From Mycolicibacterium gilvum (GTDB taxonomy: Bacteria; Actinomycetota; Actinomycetes; Mycobacteriales; Mycobacteriaceae): a stretch of DNA of 64,000 nt. Below the pieces are notes generated by a model. It did no database searches. It was not told the origin of the DNA and saw nothing but the letters and a program-made list of their open reading frames with translations. The stretch covers positions 5,146,001 to 5,210,000 of the forward strand of contig NZ_UGQM01000001.1 in the NCBI RefSeq assembly GCF_900454025.1, given 5' to 3'. Positions 47,662 through 56,707 of this stretch are shown here, piece after piece. Every line of letters begins with the position of its first letter. The stretch's first letter is position 1. The position numbers were made by a program, and so were the translations under genes.

Positions 47662-47700
47662 ATGACCAATCAGCGAGAAGCGAAGCGAGATCGCGCATGA
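47662..47700 (+). CDS. Possible 12-codon leader ORF before ltp4
   Basis: MTNQREAKRDRA ends in a TGA that overlaps the ltp4 ATG (ATGA). An AGGA lies about 10 nt upstream of its ATG, while ltp4 itself has only a weak GAGA. It may couple translation of ltp4 to upstream ribosomes. Chance occurrence cannot be excluded. Confidence 0.3.
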   Translation: MTNQREAKRDRA

Positions 47701-48752
47701 CAGACGTCGCAGTGGTCGGGTTCGCCCATGCACCCCACGTCCGCCGCACCAACGGCACCACCAACGGCGTCGAGATGCTGATGCCGTGTTTCCGCGAGCT
47801 CTACAGCGAACTCGGCCTGGAGCAGACCGACATCGGCTTCTGGTGTTCGGGATCGTCGGATTACCTTGCCGGGCGGGCCTTCTCGTTCATCTCGGCGATC
47901 GATTCGATCGGTGCGGTCCCACCGATCAACGAATCGCACGTCGAGATGGACGCCGCCTGGGCACTGTACGAGGCCTACATCAAGATCCTGACCGGCGAGG
48001 TCGAGACCGCTCTGGTGTACGGGTTCGGGAAGTCGTCGGCCGGCACACTGCGCCGGGTCCTGGCGCTACAGACCGACCCCTACACGGTCGCGCCGCTGTG
48101 GCCCGACTCGGTGAGCATGGCCGGTCTGCAGGCCCGCTTCGGTCTCGACTCCGGCAAGTGGACCGCCGAGCAGATGGCGCGGGTGGCGCTCGACGCGCTG
48201 GCCGCCTCTCCGCGGGTGGATCGTCTGGAACCCGGCAACAATGTCGAGGAGCTGCTGGACCAGCCGTACTTCGCAGAACCGTTGCGCCGCCACGACATCG
48301 CGCCGATCACCGACGGCGCGTCGGCGATCGTCCTCGCCGCGGGAGACCGCGCCCGCGAGCTTCGCGAGCGCCCGGCCTGGATCACCGGCATCGAGCACCG
48401 CATCGAGACACCGGTTCTCGGCGCCCGCGACCTGACGACGTCGCCGTCGACGGCGGCCTCGGCGGCCGCGGCGACCAACGGCGACCCGGGCTCGATTGAG
48501 ATCGCCGAGCTGTACGCACCGTTCAGCCATCAGCAGCTCATCCTCACCGAGGCGATCGGTCTGGGCGAGAACACGACGATCAACCCCTCCGGTGGCGCCT
48601 TGGCCGCGAACCCGATGTTCTCGGCCGGCCTGGAGCGGATCGGCCTGGCGGCGCGCCACATCTTCGAGGGCAACGCCTCCCGTGTGCTGGCCCACGCGAC
48701 GAGCGGGCCTGCGCTGCAACAGAATCTGGTCGCCGTCTTGGAAGGTAAGTAG
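47697..48752 (+). CDS. ltp4: Thiolase-fold lipid-transfer protein Ltp4 (SCP2-thiolase-like)
   Basis: The 351-residue thiolase-fold protein is Rv3522-like. It has FWCSGSSDYLAGR, ITDGASAIVLA and AELYAPFSHQQL; the usual final catalytic segment reads HATSGPALQQN without a tyrosine. Related Ltp aldolases use tyrosines for retro-aldol cleavage of side chains. It sits between the DUF35 gene and ltp3, so it probably forms a complex with both. The ATG overlaps the mini-ORF stop. Confidence 0.86.
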   Translation: MTDVAVVGFAHAPHVRRTNGTTNGVEMLMPCFRELYSELGLEQTDIGFWCSGSSDYLAGRAFSFISAIDSIGAVPPINESHVEMDAAWALYEAYIKILTGEVETALVYGFGKSSAGTLRRVLALQTDPYTVAPLWPDSVSMAGLQARFGLDSGKWTAEQMARVALDALAASPRVDRLEPGNNVEELLDQPYFAEPLRRHDIAPITDGASAIVLAAGDRARELRERPAWITGIEHRIETPVLGARDLTTSPSTAASAAAATNGDPGSIEIAELYAPFSHQQLILTEAIGLGENTTINPSGGALAANPMFSAGLERIGLAARHIFEGNASRVLAHATSGPALQQNLVAVLEGK

Positions 48753-48754
48753 CC

Positions 48755-49939
48755 ATGGCCAAGAAACTCGCCGCCGTTCTGGGGACCGGACAGACGAAGT
48801 ACGTCGCCAAGCGCAAAGACGTGTCGATGAACGGACTCGTGCGCGAGGCGATCGACCGCGCACTCGACGATGCCGGCGTGACGCTGGCCGACATCGACGC
48901 CGTGGTCGTGGGCAAGGCTCCGGACTTCTTCGAGGGCGTCATGATGCCCGAGCTGTTCATGGCCGATGCGACCGGCGCCACCGGCAAGCCGCTGATCCGT
49001 GTCCACACCGCAGGCTCGGTCGGCGGTTCGACGGCGATCGTCGCCGCCAGCCTGGTGCAGTCCGGCAAGTACCGGCGCGTGCTGACGATGGCGTGGGAGA
49101 AGCAGTCCGAGTCCAATGCCATGTGGGCGCTGAGCATTCCGGTGCCGTTCACCAAGCCGGTCGGCGCGGGCGCCGGCGGCTACTTCGCTCCGCACGTGCG
49201 CGCCTACATCCGCCGTTCCGGCGCACCGACCCACATCGGCGCGATGGTCGCGGTCAAGGACCGCCTCAACGGCGCCAAGAACCCGCTGGCCCATCTGCAT
49301 CAGCCCGACATCACCCTGGAAAAGGTGATGGAGTCTCCGATGCTGTGGGATCCCATCCGCTACGACGAGACCTGTCCGTCCTCCGACGGTGCCGCGGCGT
49401 TGGTGATCGGTGACGAGGCCAGCGCGGATGCCCGGGTGGCGGAGGGACATCCCGTCGCCTGGATCCACGCCACCGCACTGCGTACCGAACCGCTGGCCTA
49501 CGCCGGACGCGATCAGGTGAACCCGCAGGCCAGCCGCGACGCGGCGGCCGCACTGTGGAAGTCGGCGGGCATCAGCAGCCCGATCGACGAGATCGACGTG
49601 GCCGAGGTATACGTGCCGTTCTCGTGGTACGAGCCGATGTGGCTGGAGAGCCTCGGGTTCGCCCCCGAGGGTGAAGGCTGGAAGCTCACCGAGGCGGGTG
49701 AAACCGCCATCGGCGGGCGTATCCCGTTCAACCCGTCGGGCGGTGTGCTGTCGTCTAATCCGATCGGCGCCTCGGGCATGATCCGGTTCGCCGAGTCGGC
49801 GATCCAGGTGATGAACAAGGCCGGCGAACACCAGGTCCCGAACGCACGCAAGGCCCTGGGCCATGCGTACGGCGGTGGCGCGCAGTACTTCTCGATGTGG
49901 GTGGTCGGCTCAGACAAACCAGGGGACAAGCCCGCGTAA
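48755..49939 (+). CDS. ltp3: Thiolase-fold lipid-transfer protein Ltp3 (SCP2-thiolase-like)
   Basis: The 394-residue thiolase-fold protein is Rv3523-like. It has VHTAGSVGGSTAIVAASLV at the nucleophile position (Gly/Ser in place of Cys), SSDGAAALVIG, AEVYVPFSWYEP and the C-terminal HAYGGGAQYFSMW. Tyrosines are present in both the VYVPF and HAYGGG motifs. Classic thiolase chemistry is unlikely without a cysteine; aldolase chemistry is inferred. Only 2 bp separate it from ltp4. Confidence 0.87.
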   Translation: MAKKLAAVLGTGQTKYVAKRKDVSMNGLVREAIDRALDDAGVTLADIDAVVVGKAPDFFEGVMMPELFMADATGATGKPLIRVHTAGSVGGSTAIVAASLVQSGKYRRVLTMAWEKQSESNAMWALSIPVPFTKPVGAGAGGYFAPHVRAYIRRSGAPTHIGAMVAVKDRLNGAKNPLAHLHQPDITLEKVMESPMLWDPIRYDETCPSSDGAAALVIGDEASADARVAEGHPVAWIHATALRTEPLAYAGRDQVNPQASRDAAAALWKSAGISSPIDEIDVAEVYVPFSWYEPMWLESLGFAPEGEGWKLTEAGETAIGGRIPFNPSGGVLSSNPIGASGMIRFAESAIQVMNKAGEHQVPNARKALGHAYGGGAQYFSMWVVGSDKPGDKPA

Positions 49940-49945
49940 CGCACC

Positions 49946-50008
49946 CGCCGACATTGCGCTCCGGCAGGACCGCACTCGCGAAAGTCCTGCTGGAATGCAA
50001 TGTCGGCG
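49946..50008. repeat. Dispersed inverted repeat, copy 3
   Basis: Arms of 25 bp (49946-49970 and 49984-50008) match except for two positions, and the loop contains CCGCACTCGC as in copy 1. It fills the gap between convergent ltp3 and the TetR gene. Its second arm ends directly at the TetR stop codon. Confidence 0.88.
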
Positions 50009-50587
50009 TCAGTGTCGGTAGCCGCGCCAGACCGCGCGGACCAACCCGTCGATCGCGCGGTCGTCGAGCGGGGGCATCCCGAGCACCAGCCGGTAGTACG
50101 GCGGGGACACCACCGCGTCGACCACCACCTCGACGTCGACGTCGTCGCGCAACTCGCCGCCCTCGACCGCATCCCGAACGGTCGCGGCCACCGCTGCCCT
50201 CCGGGGAGCGATCCACTGGTCGCAGAGCGCCTGCTGGATGGCGGGATCCGACGCCGACGCCGCAATCACGTTGCGCAGCAACGGGCCGACAGTCGGATCG
50301 ACCAGTATCGCGTTCAGCGCGCAGACGTGGTGGACGACGGCTTCCACCGACGTGCTCCCGGGCGGGCGGGTGATCGAGTCCCGGACCGAGTCGAGAAGTC
50401 CCTCCAGGACGATCGCCGGTGCCGAAGGCCACCACTTGTAGATCGTCGTGCGACTGACCTCGGCACGTCGCGCGATCGCCTCGACGCTCGCCGCCGCGGG
50501 CCCGCCGGCCAGCGCCAGTTCGGCCGCGGCGGTCAGCACGGCGCTGCGCACCGCCTCACTGCGGGGTCGTCCACGGCGACTGGCCAC
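50009..50587 (-). CDS. TetR-family repressor next to an MFS transporter
   Basis: The 192-residue regulator has an N-terminal HTH (VEAIARRAEVSRTTIYKWWPS) and an all-helical ligand domain. It lies 4 bp downstream of the MFS gene on the same strand, so it is in its operon. The most likely operator is the 19-bp palindrome over the MFS promoter. The inducer is unknown. There is no equivalent in the M. tuberculosis cholesterol cluster, so the pair looks inserted. Confidence 0.85.
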   Translation of the reverse strand: MASRRGRPRSEAVRSAVLTAAAELALAGGPAAASVEAIARRAEVSRTTIYKWWPSAPAIVLEGLLDSVRDSITRPPGSTSVEAVVHHVCALNAILVDPTVGPLLRNVIAASASDPAIQQALCDQWIAPRRAAVAATVRDAVEGGELRDDVDVEVVVDAVVSPPYYRLVLGMPPLDDRAIDGLVRAVWRGYRH

Positions 50588-50591
50588 GGGG

Positions 50592-51854
50592 TCAGCTTAT
50601 TGCCGGAGTCCGTCTCAAGCCGGTGACCGCCACCGCGAGGCAGCCGACGGCGGCGACGGCGCCGAAGCCGAACATCGACGGATAGCTCGCGTAGTCGGAC
50701 AGGAACACCATCGCCGCGGGCACCCCGAAGCCCAGGTAGCACAGGCTGTAGAACACCGCGGTCAAACCCGCGAGATCGTCGGGCGTCGCGATCCGCTGAA
50801 TCTCCAGCAGGCCGGCGACCAACGCCATTCCGTAGCCGGCCCCGAGGACGGCGGCAGCCACCACGGTGGCCCAGATCGTCAACGATGCGGAGGCCCATGC
50901 CGCCAACGCCATGCCGGCCGCGACCAGCCCCAGCGCGACGACCACACCGAGCGCTCCCCTGGACAGCAGGCTGCGGCCGAGGTGCTGCACGCCGAAGGCG
51001 ACGCCCAGGGTCACGGCGCACAGCAGCGCCGAGAACGCGATGGGGGCGGCGGCCACGTGTTCGGTCATCAGTGCGGGCAGCACGGCGTAGGCGGACGCGC
51101 CCGCCCCGAACACCCACGGCGCGAGGGGGACCACCACGAGCAGGAACCGTCGGTGCGACGCGCCGGGGATCGCGAGGTCGGTCCACCACGAGTTCGCCGC
51201 CGGCCGCACCGAGACCGAGCGCGCGCGGGTCTCGGGAGCGGAGAGCAACAGCACCGCCGCGGCGACTGCCATGGCGACGTTGATCGCGTAGGGCAGCACC
51301 GTGGGAGCGGGGCCCCACTGCGCGAGCACTCCGGCGACCGCCGCGCCCAACCCGAAGCCGGCGGTCAGGCTCATCGCGGCACGACGCGCGCCGGCGTCAC
51401 CCACGCCCCACGGCGGGCTGGACAGTTCCTTGATCCAGCTGCCACCGACGGCCATCGCGAGCCCGAGGGCCAGACCGCTGAACACCCGGCCGACGCCGAG
51501 CAACCAGGCCGAGTCGGCACCCACCGCGAGGATGAGCGAACCGATGGCCGCGAGCAGCGGGGCGGGCAGCATCAGCGGCCGTCGACCGAAGCGATCCGAC
51601 AGCGGCCCGCCGATCAGCAGCGCGGGCACGATCCCCAGCACATAGGCGAACAGCAGCAGGTCGACCGTCAGCGCCGAGAAACCGTCGTCGAGGCGATACA
51701 TGACCAGGAGCGGGGTGAACTCGTTTCCACCCCACGCGATCGCGAAGGTCGCGAGCGCGACAGCGATCCACCCGCGGGCCCTGCGACCTGCCCCGATCGT
51801 GGCCGGTCGGTCGAGCCCGGCCGTCGCGGCGCCTCCGCCAGAATAAGTGGACAC
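50592..51854 (-). CDS. MFS transporter
   Basis: The 420-residue protein has about 12 hydrophobic segments and the MFS loop motif GGPLSDRFGRRP near residue 85. I take the GTG at 51854 because TATAGT (51867-51862) lies 7 nt upstream, implying leaderless transcription; GTG 51863 overlaps the -10. Drug efflux or uptake of an aromatic or steroid acid are both possible. It is divergent from the kshA gene at 52010. Confidence 0.82.
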   Translation of the reverse strand: MSTYSGGGAATAGLDRPATIGAGRRARGWIAVALATFAIAWGGNEFTPLLVMYRLDDGFSALTVDLLLFAYVLGIVPALLIGGPLSDRFGRRPLMLPAPLLAAIGSLILAVGADSAWLLGVGRVFSGLALGLAMAVGGSWIKELSSPPWGVGDAGARRAAMSLTAGFGLGAAVAGVLAQWGPAPTVLPYAINVAMAVAAAVLLLSAPETRARSVSVRPAANSWWTDLAIPGASHRRFLLVVVPLAPWVFGAGASAYAVLPALMTEHVAAAPIAFSALLCAVTLGVAFGVQHLGRSLLSRGALGVVVALGLVAAGMALAAWASASLTIWATVVAAAVLGAGYGMALVAGLLEIQRIATPDDLAGLTAVFYSLCYLGFGVPAAMVFLSDYASYPSMFGFGAVAAVGCLAVAVTGLRRTPAIS

Positions 51855-51864
51855 TTTGTCCACT
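51846..51864. promoter_or_regulatory. Palindromic operator over the MFS-TetR promoter
   Basis: Two perfect 8-bp arms (AGTGGACA and TGTCCACT) flank a 3-bp centre. It covers the end of the -10 box TATAGT and the predicted transcription start of the MFS gene, so bound TetR would block initiation. Confidence 0.75.
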
Positions 51865-51965
51865 ATATAAGCGAGCGCAAGTGGGTACCCGTCTCGACGG
51901 GAGTGGCATCGGCAACATTCTTCGCAGGTGAACGCGTATTGGATTGCGCCCCGGCGGGGCAAAAC

Positions 51966-51979
51966 TGTAACGTGTTCTA
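51966..51979. promoter_or_regulatory. KstR-type operator upstream of the second kshA
   Basis: TGTAACGTGTTCTA matches TNNAACNNGTTNNA. It lies 31 bp upstream of the kshA GTG. The MFS-TetR operator is 100 bp away, so the two divergent units have separate control. Confidence 0.82.
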
Positions 51980-52009
51980 GTTAGAAGCCAACAACTGGGG
52001 AGGCCCAAG

Positions 52010-53161
52010 GTGAGCACCGACACGGCTGGCATTCGCGAGATCGACACCGGAGCGCTGCCCGACCGGTACGCCAGAGGCTGGCACTGCCTCGGTCCGGTCA
52101 AGAACTTCACCGACGGCGAACCACACGGCATCGAGATCTTCGGGACCATGCTGGTGGTCTTCGCCGACTCGCAGGGCGAATTGAAGGTCCTCGACGGCTA
52201 CTGCCGCCACATGGGCGGCAACCTCGCCCAGGGCACCATCAAGGGCGACGAGGTCGCCTGCCCGTTTCACGACTGGCGCTGGGGCGGCGACGGCAAATGC
52301 AAGCTCGTCCCCTATGCCAAACGCACCCCCCGCCTGGCCCGTACGCGTGCCTGGCACACCGACGTCCGCGGCGGTTTGCTCTTCGTCTGGCACGACCACG
52401 AGGGCAATCCTCCGCAGCCGGAGGTCCGCATCCCGGAGATCCCGCAGTGGTCGAGCGGCGAGTGGACCGACTGGAAGTGGAACACGATGCTGATCGAGGG
52501 CTCCAACTGCCGCGAGATCATCGACAACGTCACCGACATGGCGCACTTCTTCTACATCCATTTCGGCTTGCCGACGTACTTCAAGAACGTCTTCGAAGGG
52601 CATGTCGCCAGCCAGTATCTGCACAACGTCGGCCGCCCCGACATCAACGACATGGGCACCGCCTACGGTGACGCGTCCCTGGACTCCGAGGCCAGCTACT
52701 TCGGCCCGTCGTTCATGATCAACTGGCTGCACAACACCTACGGCGACTTCAAGGCCGAGTCGATCCTGATCAACTGTCACTATCCGGTGTCGCAGGACTC
52801 GTTCGTCCTGCAGTGGGGTGTGATCGTGGAGAAGCCCCAGGGCCTCGACGACAAGACCACCGAGAAACTCGCCGATGCGTTCACCGACGGTGTCAGCAAG
52901 GGCTTCCTGCAGGACGTCGAGATCTGGAAGCACAAGACGCGTATCGACAACCCCCTGCTGGTCGAAGAAGACGGCGCCGTCTACCAGATGCGCCGTTGGT
53001 ACCAGCAGTTCTACGTCGACGTCGCCGACGTGACGCCGGAGATGACCGACCGCTTCGAGATGGAAGTCGACACCACGGTGGCGAACCAGAAGTGGAACGT
53101 CGAGGTCGAGGAGAATCTCAAGGCGCGCGAGGCCGAGAAGACGGAGCAGCCGGCGACATGA
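52010..53161 (+). CDS. kshA: KshA, oxygenase of 3-ketosteroid 9-alpha-hydroxylase (copy 2, Rv3526-like)
   Basis: The 383-residue Rieske oxygenase has Cys65, His67, Cys84, His87 and the mononuclear iron motif DNVTDMAHFFYIH. It has the M. tuberculosis position (before the Rv3527-like gene), so it is the likely ortholog of Rv3526, while copy 1 at 37065 is extra. Start GTG 52010 is preceded by GGGGAGG. Downstream of the Rieske domain the two copies differ much more. Confidence 0.95.
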   Translation: MSTDTAGIREIDTGALPDRYARGWHCLGPVKNFTDGEPHGIEIFGTMLVVFADSQGELKVLDGYCRHMGGNLAQGTIKGDEVACPFHDWRWGGDGKCKLVPYAKRTPRLARTRAWHTDVRGGLLFVWHDHEGNPPQPEVRIPEIPQWSSGEWTDWKWNTMLIEGSNCREIIDNVTDMAHFFYIHFGLPTYFKNVFEGHVASQYLHNVGRPDINDMGTAYGDASLDSEASYFGPSFMINWLHNTYGDFKAESILINCHYPVSQDSFVLQWGVIVEKPQGLDDKTTEKLADAFTDGVSKGFLQDVEIWKHKTRIDNPLLVEEDGAVYQMRRWYQQFYVDVADVTPEMTDRFEMEVDTTVANQKWNVEVEENLKAREAEKTEQPAT

Positions 53162-53640
53162 GCCGCCCACCGGATGTGGACCGCCTCGCCAGATCGATGC
53201 TCCTGCTGCACGGTCACGACGACGAGGGTCATGAACACGGCCACACTCCGGCTCCGACCGAGAGCAGGCCCGGATCCTGGCGCAAGGCACCGGATTTCAC
53301 GTCAGACCCGGATCGGGCCGCGGCCGTGCGCGCAAGCAGTCAAGCCGACCGCGAGCGCTACCTCAACTCTGGACTCGCGTCGGTGGACTGCCGGTTCTGT
53401 CACGTCTCTGTCAAGGTGAAAAAGCTCGGTCCCGCACACACGTCCGTGCAGTGGACACGGGACGCGACGCAGCGCTGCGCGCATTTCACCGAGATCCGGG
53501 ATGCCGGCGGCGATCCCGCCCGCTCACCATCCTGCCCGCGGCTGGCCGACAGCATCAGGCACGCGGTGGCCGAGGGCTGCCTGGAGGAATACTCCAGCGC
53601 TCCATCGCCCGGCGACGGCGAGCCGTCTACAAGCCCCTGA
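53158..53640 (+). CDS. Conserved mycobacterial protein next to kshA (Rv3527-like)
   Basis: The 160-residue protein has a His-rich N-terminal stretch (HGHDDEGHEHGH) and cysteines in VDCRFCHVSVKVKKLG plus QRCAHF and PSCPRL, suggesting metal binding. It starts inside the kshA stop (ATGA), so it is translationally coupled. The function is unknown. Its last 14 bp overlap tail-to-tail with the sulfotransferase-like gene. Confidence 0.78.
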   Translation: MSRPPDVDRLARSMLLLHGHDDEGHEHGHTPAPTESRPGSWRKAPDFTSDPDRAAAVRASSQADRERYLNSGLASVDCRFCHVSVKVKKLGPAHTSVQWTRDATQRCAHFTEIRDAGGDPARSPSCPRLADSIRHAVAEGCLEEYSSAPSPGDGEPSTSP

Positions 53641-54784
53641 ACCGTTCCTGAACTTGCTCGGCGGTCAGACCGTAGTCCGCCAGCGAGTACGTGTGTTTCG
53701 GGGCGCGGGGGCCCTTCTTGCTCTGTTCGTGGGTGTTCACCACCGCGTCCCGGGCGGCGTCGGTGAACTCGATGCCGAAGGCACGGTAGATGTCGTCGAC
53801 CGCGCCGACCGGGTCGTTGATCAACGCGAAGTAGTCCAGGTCGTAGAACTGCGCCGGATCATGTTTGGCGCGTTCGGCATTGAACAGTTCGAGACCCCGC
53901 GACCATGTCTCCATGGAGTCGGCGCCGATGACCTCGCCGGTGAAGGTGTTCGACCACCCCTCGGTGGTGTGCTGCGCCAGCGAGCACATCGACGCCATGA
54001 TGGTCTCGGCAGGCCGGTGGCACTGCACGACCAACGCGTCGGGGTAGGTGGCGAACAATGCGTCGAGCGCGAACAGGTGGCTGGGATTCTTGAGCACCCA
54101 ACGCTTTTCGCGGTCGTTGAGCCCGATCAGCTGAAGGTTGCGCCGGTGCCGCTGATACGGCTTCGTCCAGTCCTGCTGCGCCAACCACCGTGAGTACGTC
54201 GGCACGTGCGCGAGCGTCTCGTAGGACACCGAATGCAGCGACTGTCGCAGGAGCTGCCAGCACTCCTCGACCTCGTCGGCGGTCATGAAGTGCAGGCCGG
54301 TGTAATCCGGATTCTCTTCGTGCGCCTTGGTGAACTGTGCGTCGAGCTGCTGGAAAACCGGGTTCTCGGACCAGGTTTCGCGGGGCGGGCGCGGCTGCGG
54401 GAACTCCGCCAGCCACAGTTCGAGGCCCTGGTTACGGGGGTCGGCGGCCAGCAGGCGATGCACCGCAGTCGTTCCCGTGCGCGGCAGGCCGGTCACGAAG
54501 ATCGGGCGCTCGATCGCCACGTCGGCGTGCTCCGGATACTGCTTGAAGGCCGCCTCCGACACGAGCCTGGCCACCAGTGCGTTCCTGGCGAAGAACCGTT
54601 GCATCTTGCTGCCGAGTTCGGTCAGGTCGGCGTCGCGCTGGTAGGACTCCAGCAACACGGCGAGCGCCTCGCGGTAGTTGTCGTCATCGGAACCGAAATC
54701 GTCGAGACCGCAGGCCTTCACGGCAGAAGCGTGCAGATCCTCGACGGTACCCACGTCGGTTCTCGGGGTGTGCGCGCTCATCAT
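53627..54784 (-). CDS. Sulfotransferase-family protein (Rv3529c-like)
   Basis: The 385-residue protein has the 5'-phosphosulfate loop FVTGLPRTGTTAVHRLL near residue 95 and VLKNPSHLFALD near 230, followed by VVQCHRPAETIMASMCSL for the 3'-phosphate. These are typical of Stf-like PAPS sulfotransferases. It is Rv3529c in the cholesterol regulon. The acceptor is unproven. Starts at 54784 or 54781 (ATGATGA) overlap the SDR stop. Confidence 0.86.
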   Translation of the reverse strand: MMSAHTPRTDVGTVEDLHASAVKACGLDDFGSDDDNYREALAVLLESYQRDADLTELGSKMQRFFARNALVARLVSEAAFKQYPEHADVAIERPIFVTGLPRTGTTAVHRLLAADPRNQGLELWLAEFPQPRPPRETWSENPVFQQLDAQFTKAHEENPDYTGLHFMTADEVEECWQLLRQSLHSVSYETLAHVPTYSRWLAQQDWTKPYQRHRRNLQLIGLNDREKRWVLKNPSHLFALDALFATYPDALVVQCHRPAETIMASMCSLAQHTTEGWSNTFTGEVIGADSMETWSRGLELFNAERAKHDPAQFYDLDYFALINDPVGAVDDIYRAFGIEFTDAARDAVVNTHEQSKKGPRAPKHTYSLADYGLTAEQVQERFRGL

Positions 54785-55572
54785 GCCTTGAATTCCCCAC
54801 AGTTGACGTCCAGAGCCTGACCGGTGATACCGCTGGACAGGTCGCTGGCCATGAACAGGATCGCCGACGCCACCTCGTCCTCGGTGGGCAGCCGCTTGAG
54901 GTCCGAGGCCGCCGCGGTCGCCTTGTAGATCTCGTCGACGGTGGTGCCGTACTTGCCGGCCTGATGGGAGAAATAGGACTCCAGCGTTCCGCCCCAGATG
55001 TAGCCGGGCAGCACGGAGTTCACCCGGATCCCCTGATCGCCCAGTTCCGTGGCCAGCGTCTGCGACATCGCCAGGAGCGCCGACTTGGCCATCTTGTACG
55101 CGCCGTACTTGGCCTGCGAGTGGCGCACGACCATCGAGTTCACGTTCACCACCGCGCCGTTGGCCTCGGCGAGCGCGGGTGTGAAGGCCTGCACCATGCG
55201 CAGCGCACCGAACACCGTCAGCTCGATCGCGTCCCGCATGTGCTCGAAGGTGGTGTTGGCGAACGGCTTCATCGACGGCACCCGGAAGGCGTTGTTGATC
55301 AGCACATCGACCTTGCCGTACGCCTTCAGCGACTCCTCCACGAGATTGGCCACCTGCGCCTCGTCGGTGATGTCGGTACCCACGGACACGGCGCGCCGGC
55401 CCAGATCAGTGATCTGTGTGGCGACATCCTCCAGCCGCTCGACCGTGCGCGCGGCCAGCACCAGGTCAGCGCCGGCCTCCGCGCACCGGCGGGCCAGCGT
55501 GGTGCCCAGCGCGGGTCCGACCCCACTGATCACGACGACCTTGTTCTCCAGCAGCGGAAGCGCTCCCGACAT
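54781..55572 (-). CDS. Short-chain dehydrogenase/reductase (Rv3530c-like)
   Basis: The 263-residue SDR has an unusual cofactor loop SGVGPALG in place of TGxxxGxG, NNAF in place of NNAG, and catalytic Ser plus YGAYKMAK near residue 158. It lies in the Rv3531c-Rv3530c-Rv3529c operon. The cofactor-loop variation is shared by its expected orthologs, so it need not indicate loss of function. The substrate is probably a steroid or acyl-CoA alcohol. Confidence 0.85.
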   Translation of the reverse strand: MSGALPLLENKVVVISGVGPALGTTLARRCAEAGADLVLAARTVERLEDVATQITDLGRRAVSVGTDITDEAQVANLVEESLKAYGKVDVLINNAFRVPSMKPFANTTFEHMRDAIELTVFGALRMVQAFTPALAEANGAVVNVNSMVVRHSQAKYGAYKMAKSALLAMSQTLATELGDQGIRVNSVLPGYIWGGTLESYFSHQAGKYGTTVDEIYKATAAASDLKRLPTEDEVASAILFMASDLSSGITGQALDVNCGEFKA

Positions 55573-55573
55573 G

Positions 55574-56701
55574 TCAGCCCACCATTCTTTCGCCGATCTG
55601 CTTCTGGCGCAGAGCGATCCGCGTGCGCCAGTCCTCCTCCGAGATTGTGTTCGAGTCGTGGTACGGCAGCGCCGACGCGACGTCGTCGACGTGCACCAGC
55701 TCGACGGTCGGCCCGTCGGCCGCCGTCATCTCGCGCGACACCCGCTGCCAGCGGAACTGCAGAAAACCCTTGCGATGCCCCAGGGTCTCGACCCAGTTCG
55801 TCACCCCGGGATTGCGGTCGGAGACCACGATGCGGATCTTGTCGTCCGGATCCGCCTGCGCCTGAGTGCCGTTCAGCGACGTCTGGTGGTTGATGTAGTC
55901 GAGCGAGATGTACCACAGGCTGCCCAACTGGAAGCCGAGATACGGCGCGTCGGTGACCGGCAGCGTGACGATCAGCGCCTGGTCCTCCGCCAGATCGAAC
56001 TGGCCGGCCGACGAGTACTGCGTCGCGAGGCCACCGGGTGTGAGCCGGGGCGCCACCATCGTGTTGGGCGGGCTGTCGTTGTAGAACCACTGCGGAAACT
56101 GCAGCCAGGTCTTGACCCGCTGCACGAGTTGCTTGCCGGCGACCGTGTAGCGCTTCTCGATGAGCTCGCGGGTCAACGGCGGCGGAGCCGTGCCCGCGGT
56201 GTCGGTGCGCGCGATGGCGAACGTGCCGCGCTGGGCCGACCAGTCGTTGTATACCTCGCGGATCACCAACTGCGAGGGCACCGCAGGGGTGAACCGCCAT
56301 TCGAACGTTCCGTCGGCGGCGATGTCGAGCTTGCGGTCGTCGAACGCGGTGTCGCTGTCGGGTACGACCTCGTCGGTGTACTCACCGCCGAGCAGCTGGA
56401 AGCTCACATCTGTGGTGGTACCGCGCCGCCCGGTGACGACGTACTCGTGGCCGGGCTGCACCCGGGTGCCGAAGTACATGGTGTCGGGGTTGTCGAGACC
56501 CATCTTGGTGAACGGACCCGTGCCACTGTGCAGGAACGGGTGATCGCGGTCGTAGTCGAACGCGACGTGCGTACACGCGGCGATGCAGCCCGCGAGGTAC
56601 TGCAGGCCCTCGAGGAGATCTGCCTCGGATTCGATGAACGGAGCGGCCGAGACGAGTTCCTCGGCTTCGGCGATGGCGTCGGCGAGTGGCTGTGCGAACA
56701 C
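55574..56701 (-). CDS. DUF1214-domain protein (Rv3531c-like), leaderless
   Basis: The 375-residue protein has a helical N-terminal half and a C-terminal DUF1214-like part with YLGFQLGSLWYISLDYINHQ, VVSDRNPGVTNWVETLGHRKG and FLQFRWQRV. The reaction is unknown. GTG 56701 lies 6 nt after TAGTTT, so the transcript would be leaderless. It heads the operon Rv3531c-Rv3530c-Rv3529c. The KstR-type site covers its promoter. Confidence 0.84.
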   Translation of the reverse strand: MFAQPLADAIAEAEELVSAAPFIESEADLLEGLQYLAGCIAACTHVAFDYDRDHPFLHSGTGPFTKMGLDNPDTMYFGTRVQPGHEYVVTGRRGTTTDVSFQLLGGEYTDEVVPDSDTAFDDRKLDIAADGTFEWRFTPAVPSQLVIREVYNDWSAQRGTFAIARTDTAGTAPPPLTRELIEKRYTVAGKQLVQRVKTWLQFPQWFYNDSPPNTMVAPRLTPGGLATQYSSAGQFDLAEDQALIVTLPVTDAPYLGFQLGSLWYISLDYINHQTSLNGTQAQADPDDKIRIVVSDRNPGVTNWVETLGHRKGFLQFRWQRVSREMTAADGPTVELVHVDDVASALPYHDSNTISEEDWRTRIALRQKQIGERMVG

Positions 56702-56707
56702 AGTCTG

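Noticed and set aside
50592..51962. Longer MFS N-terminus from 51962
   Set aside because: It would translate through the promoter, -10 box and palindrome. GTG 51854 fits the leaderless promoter.
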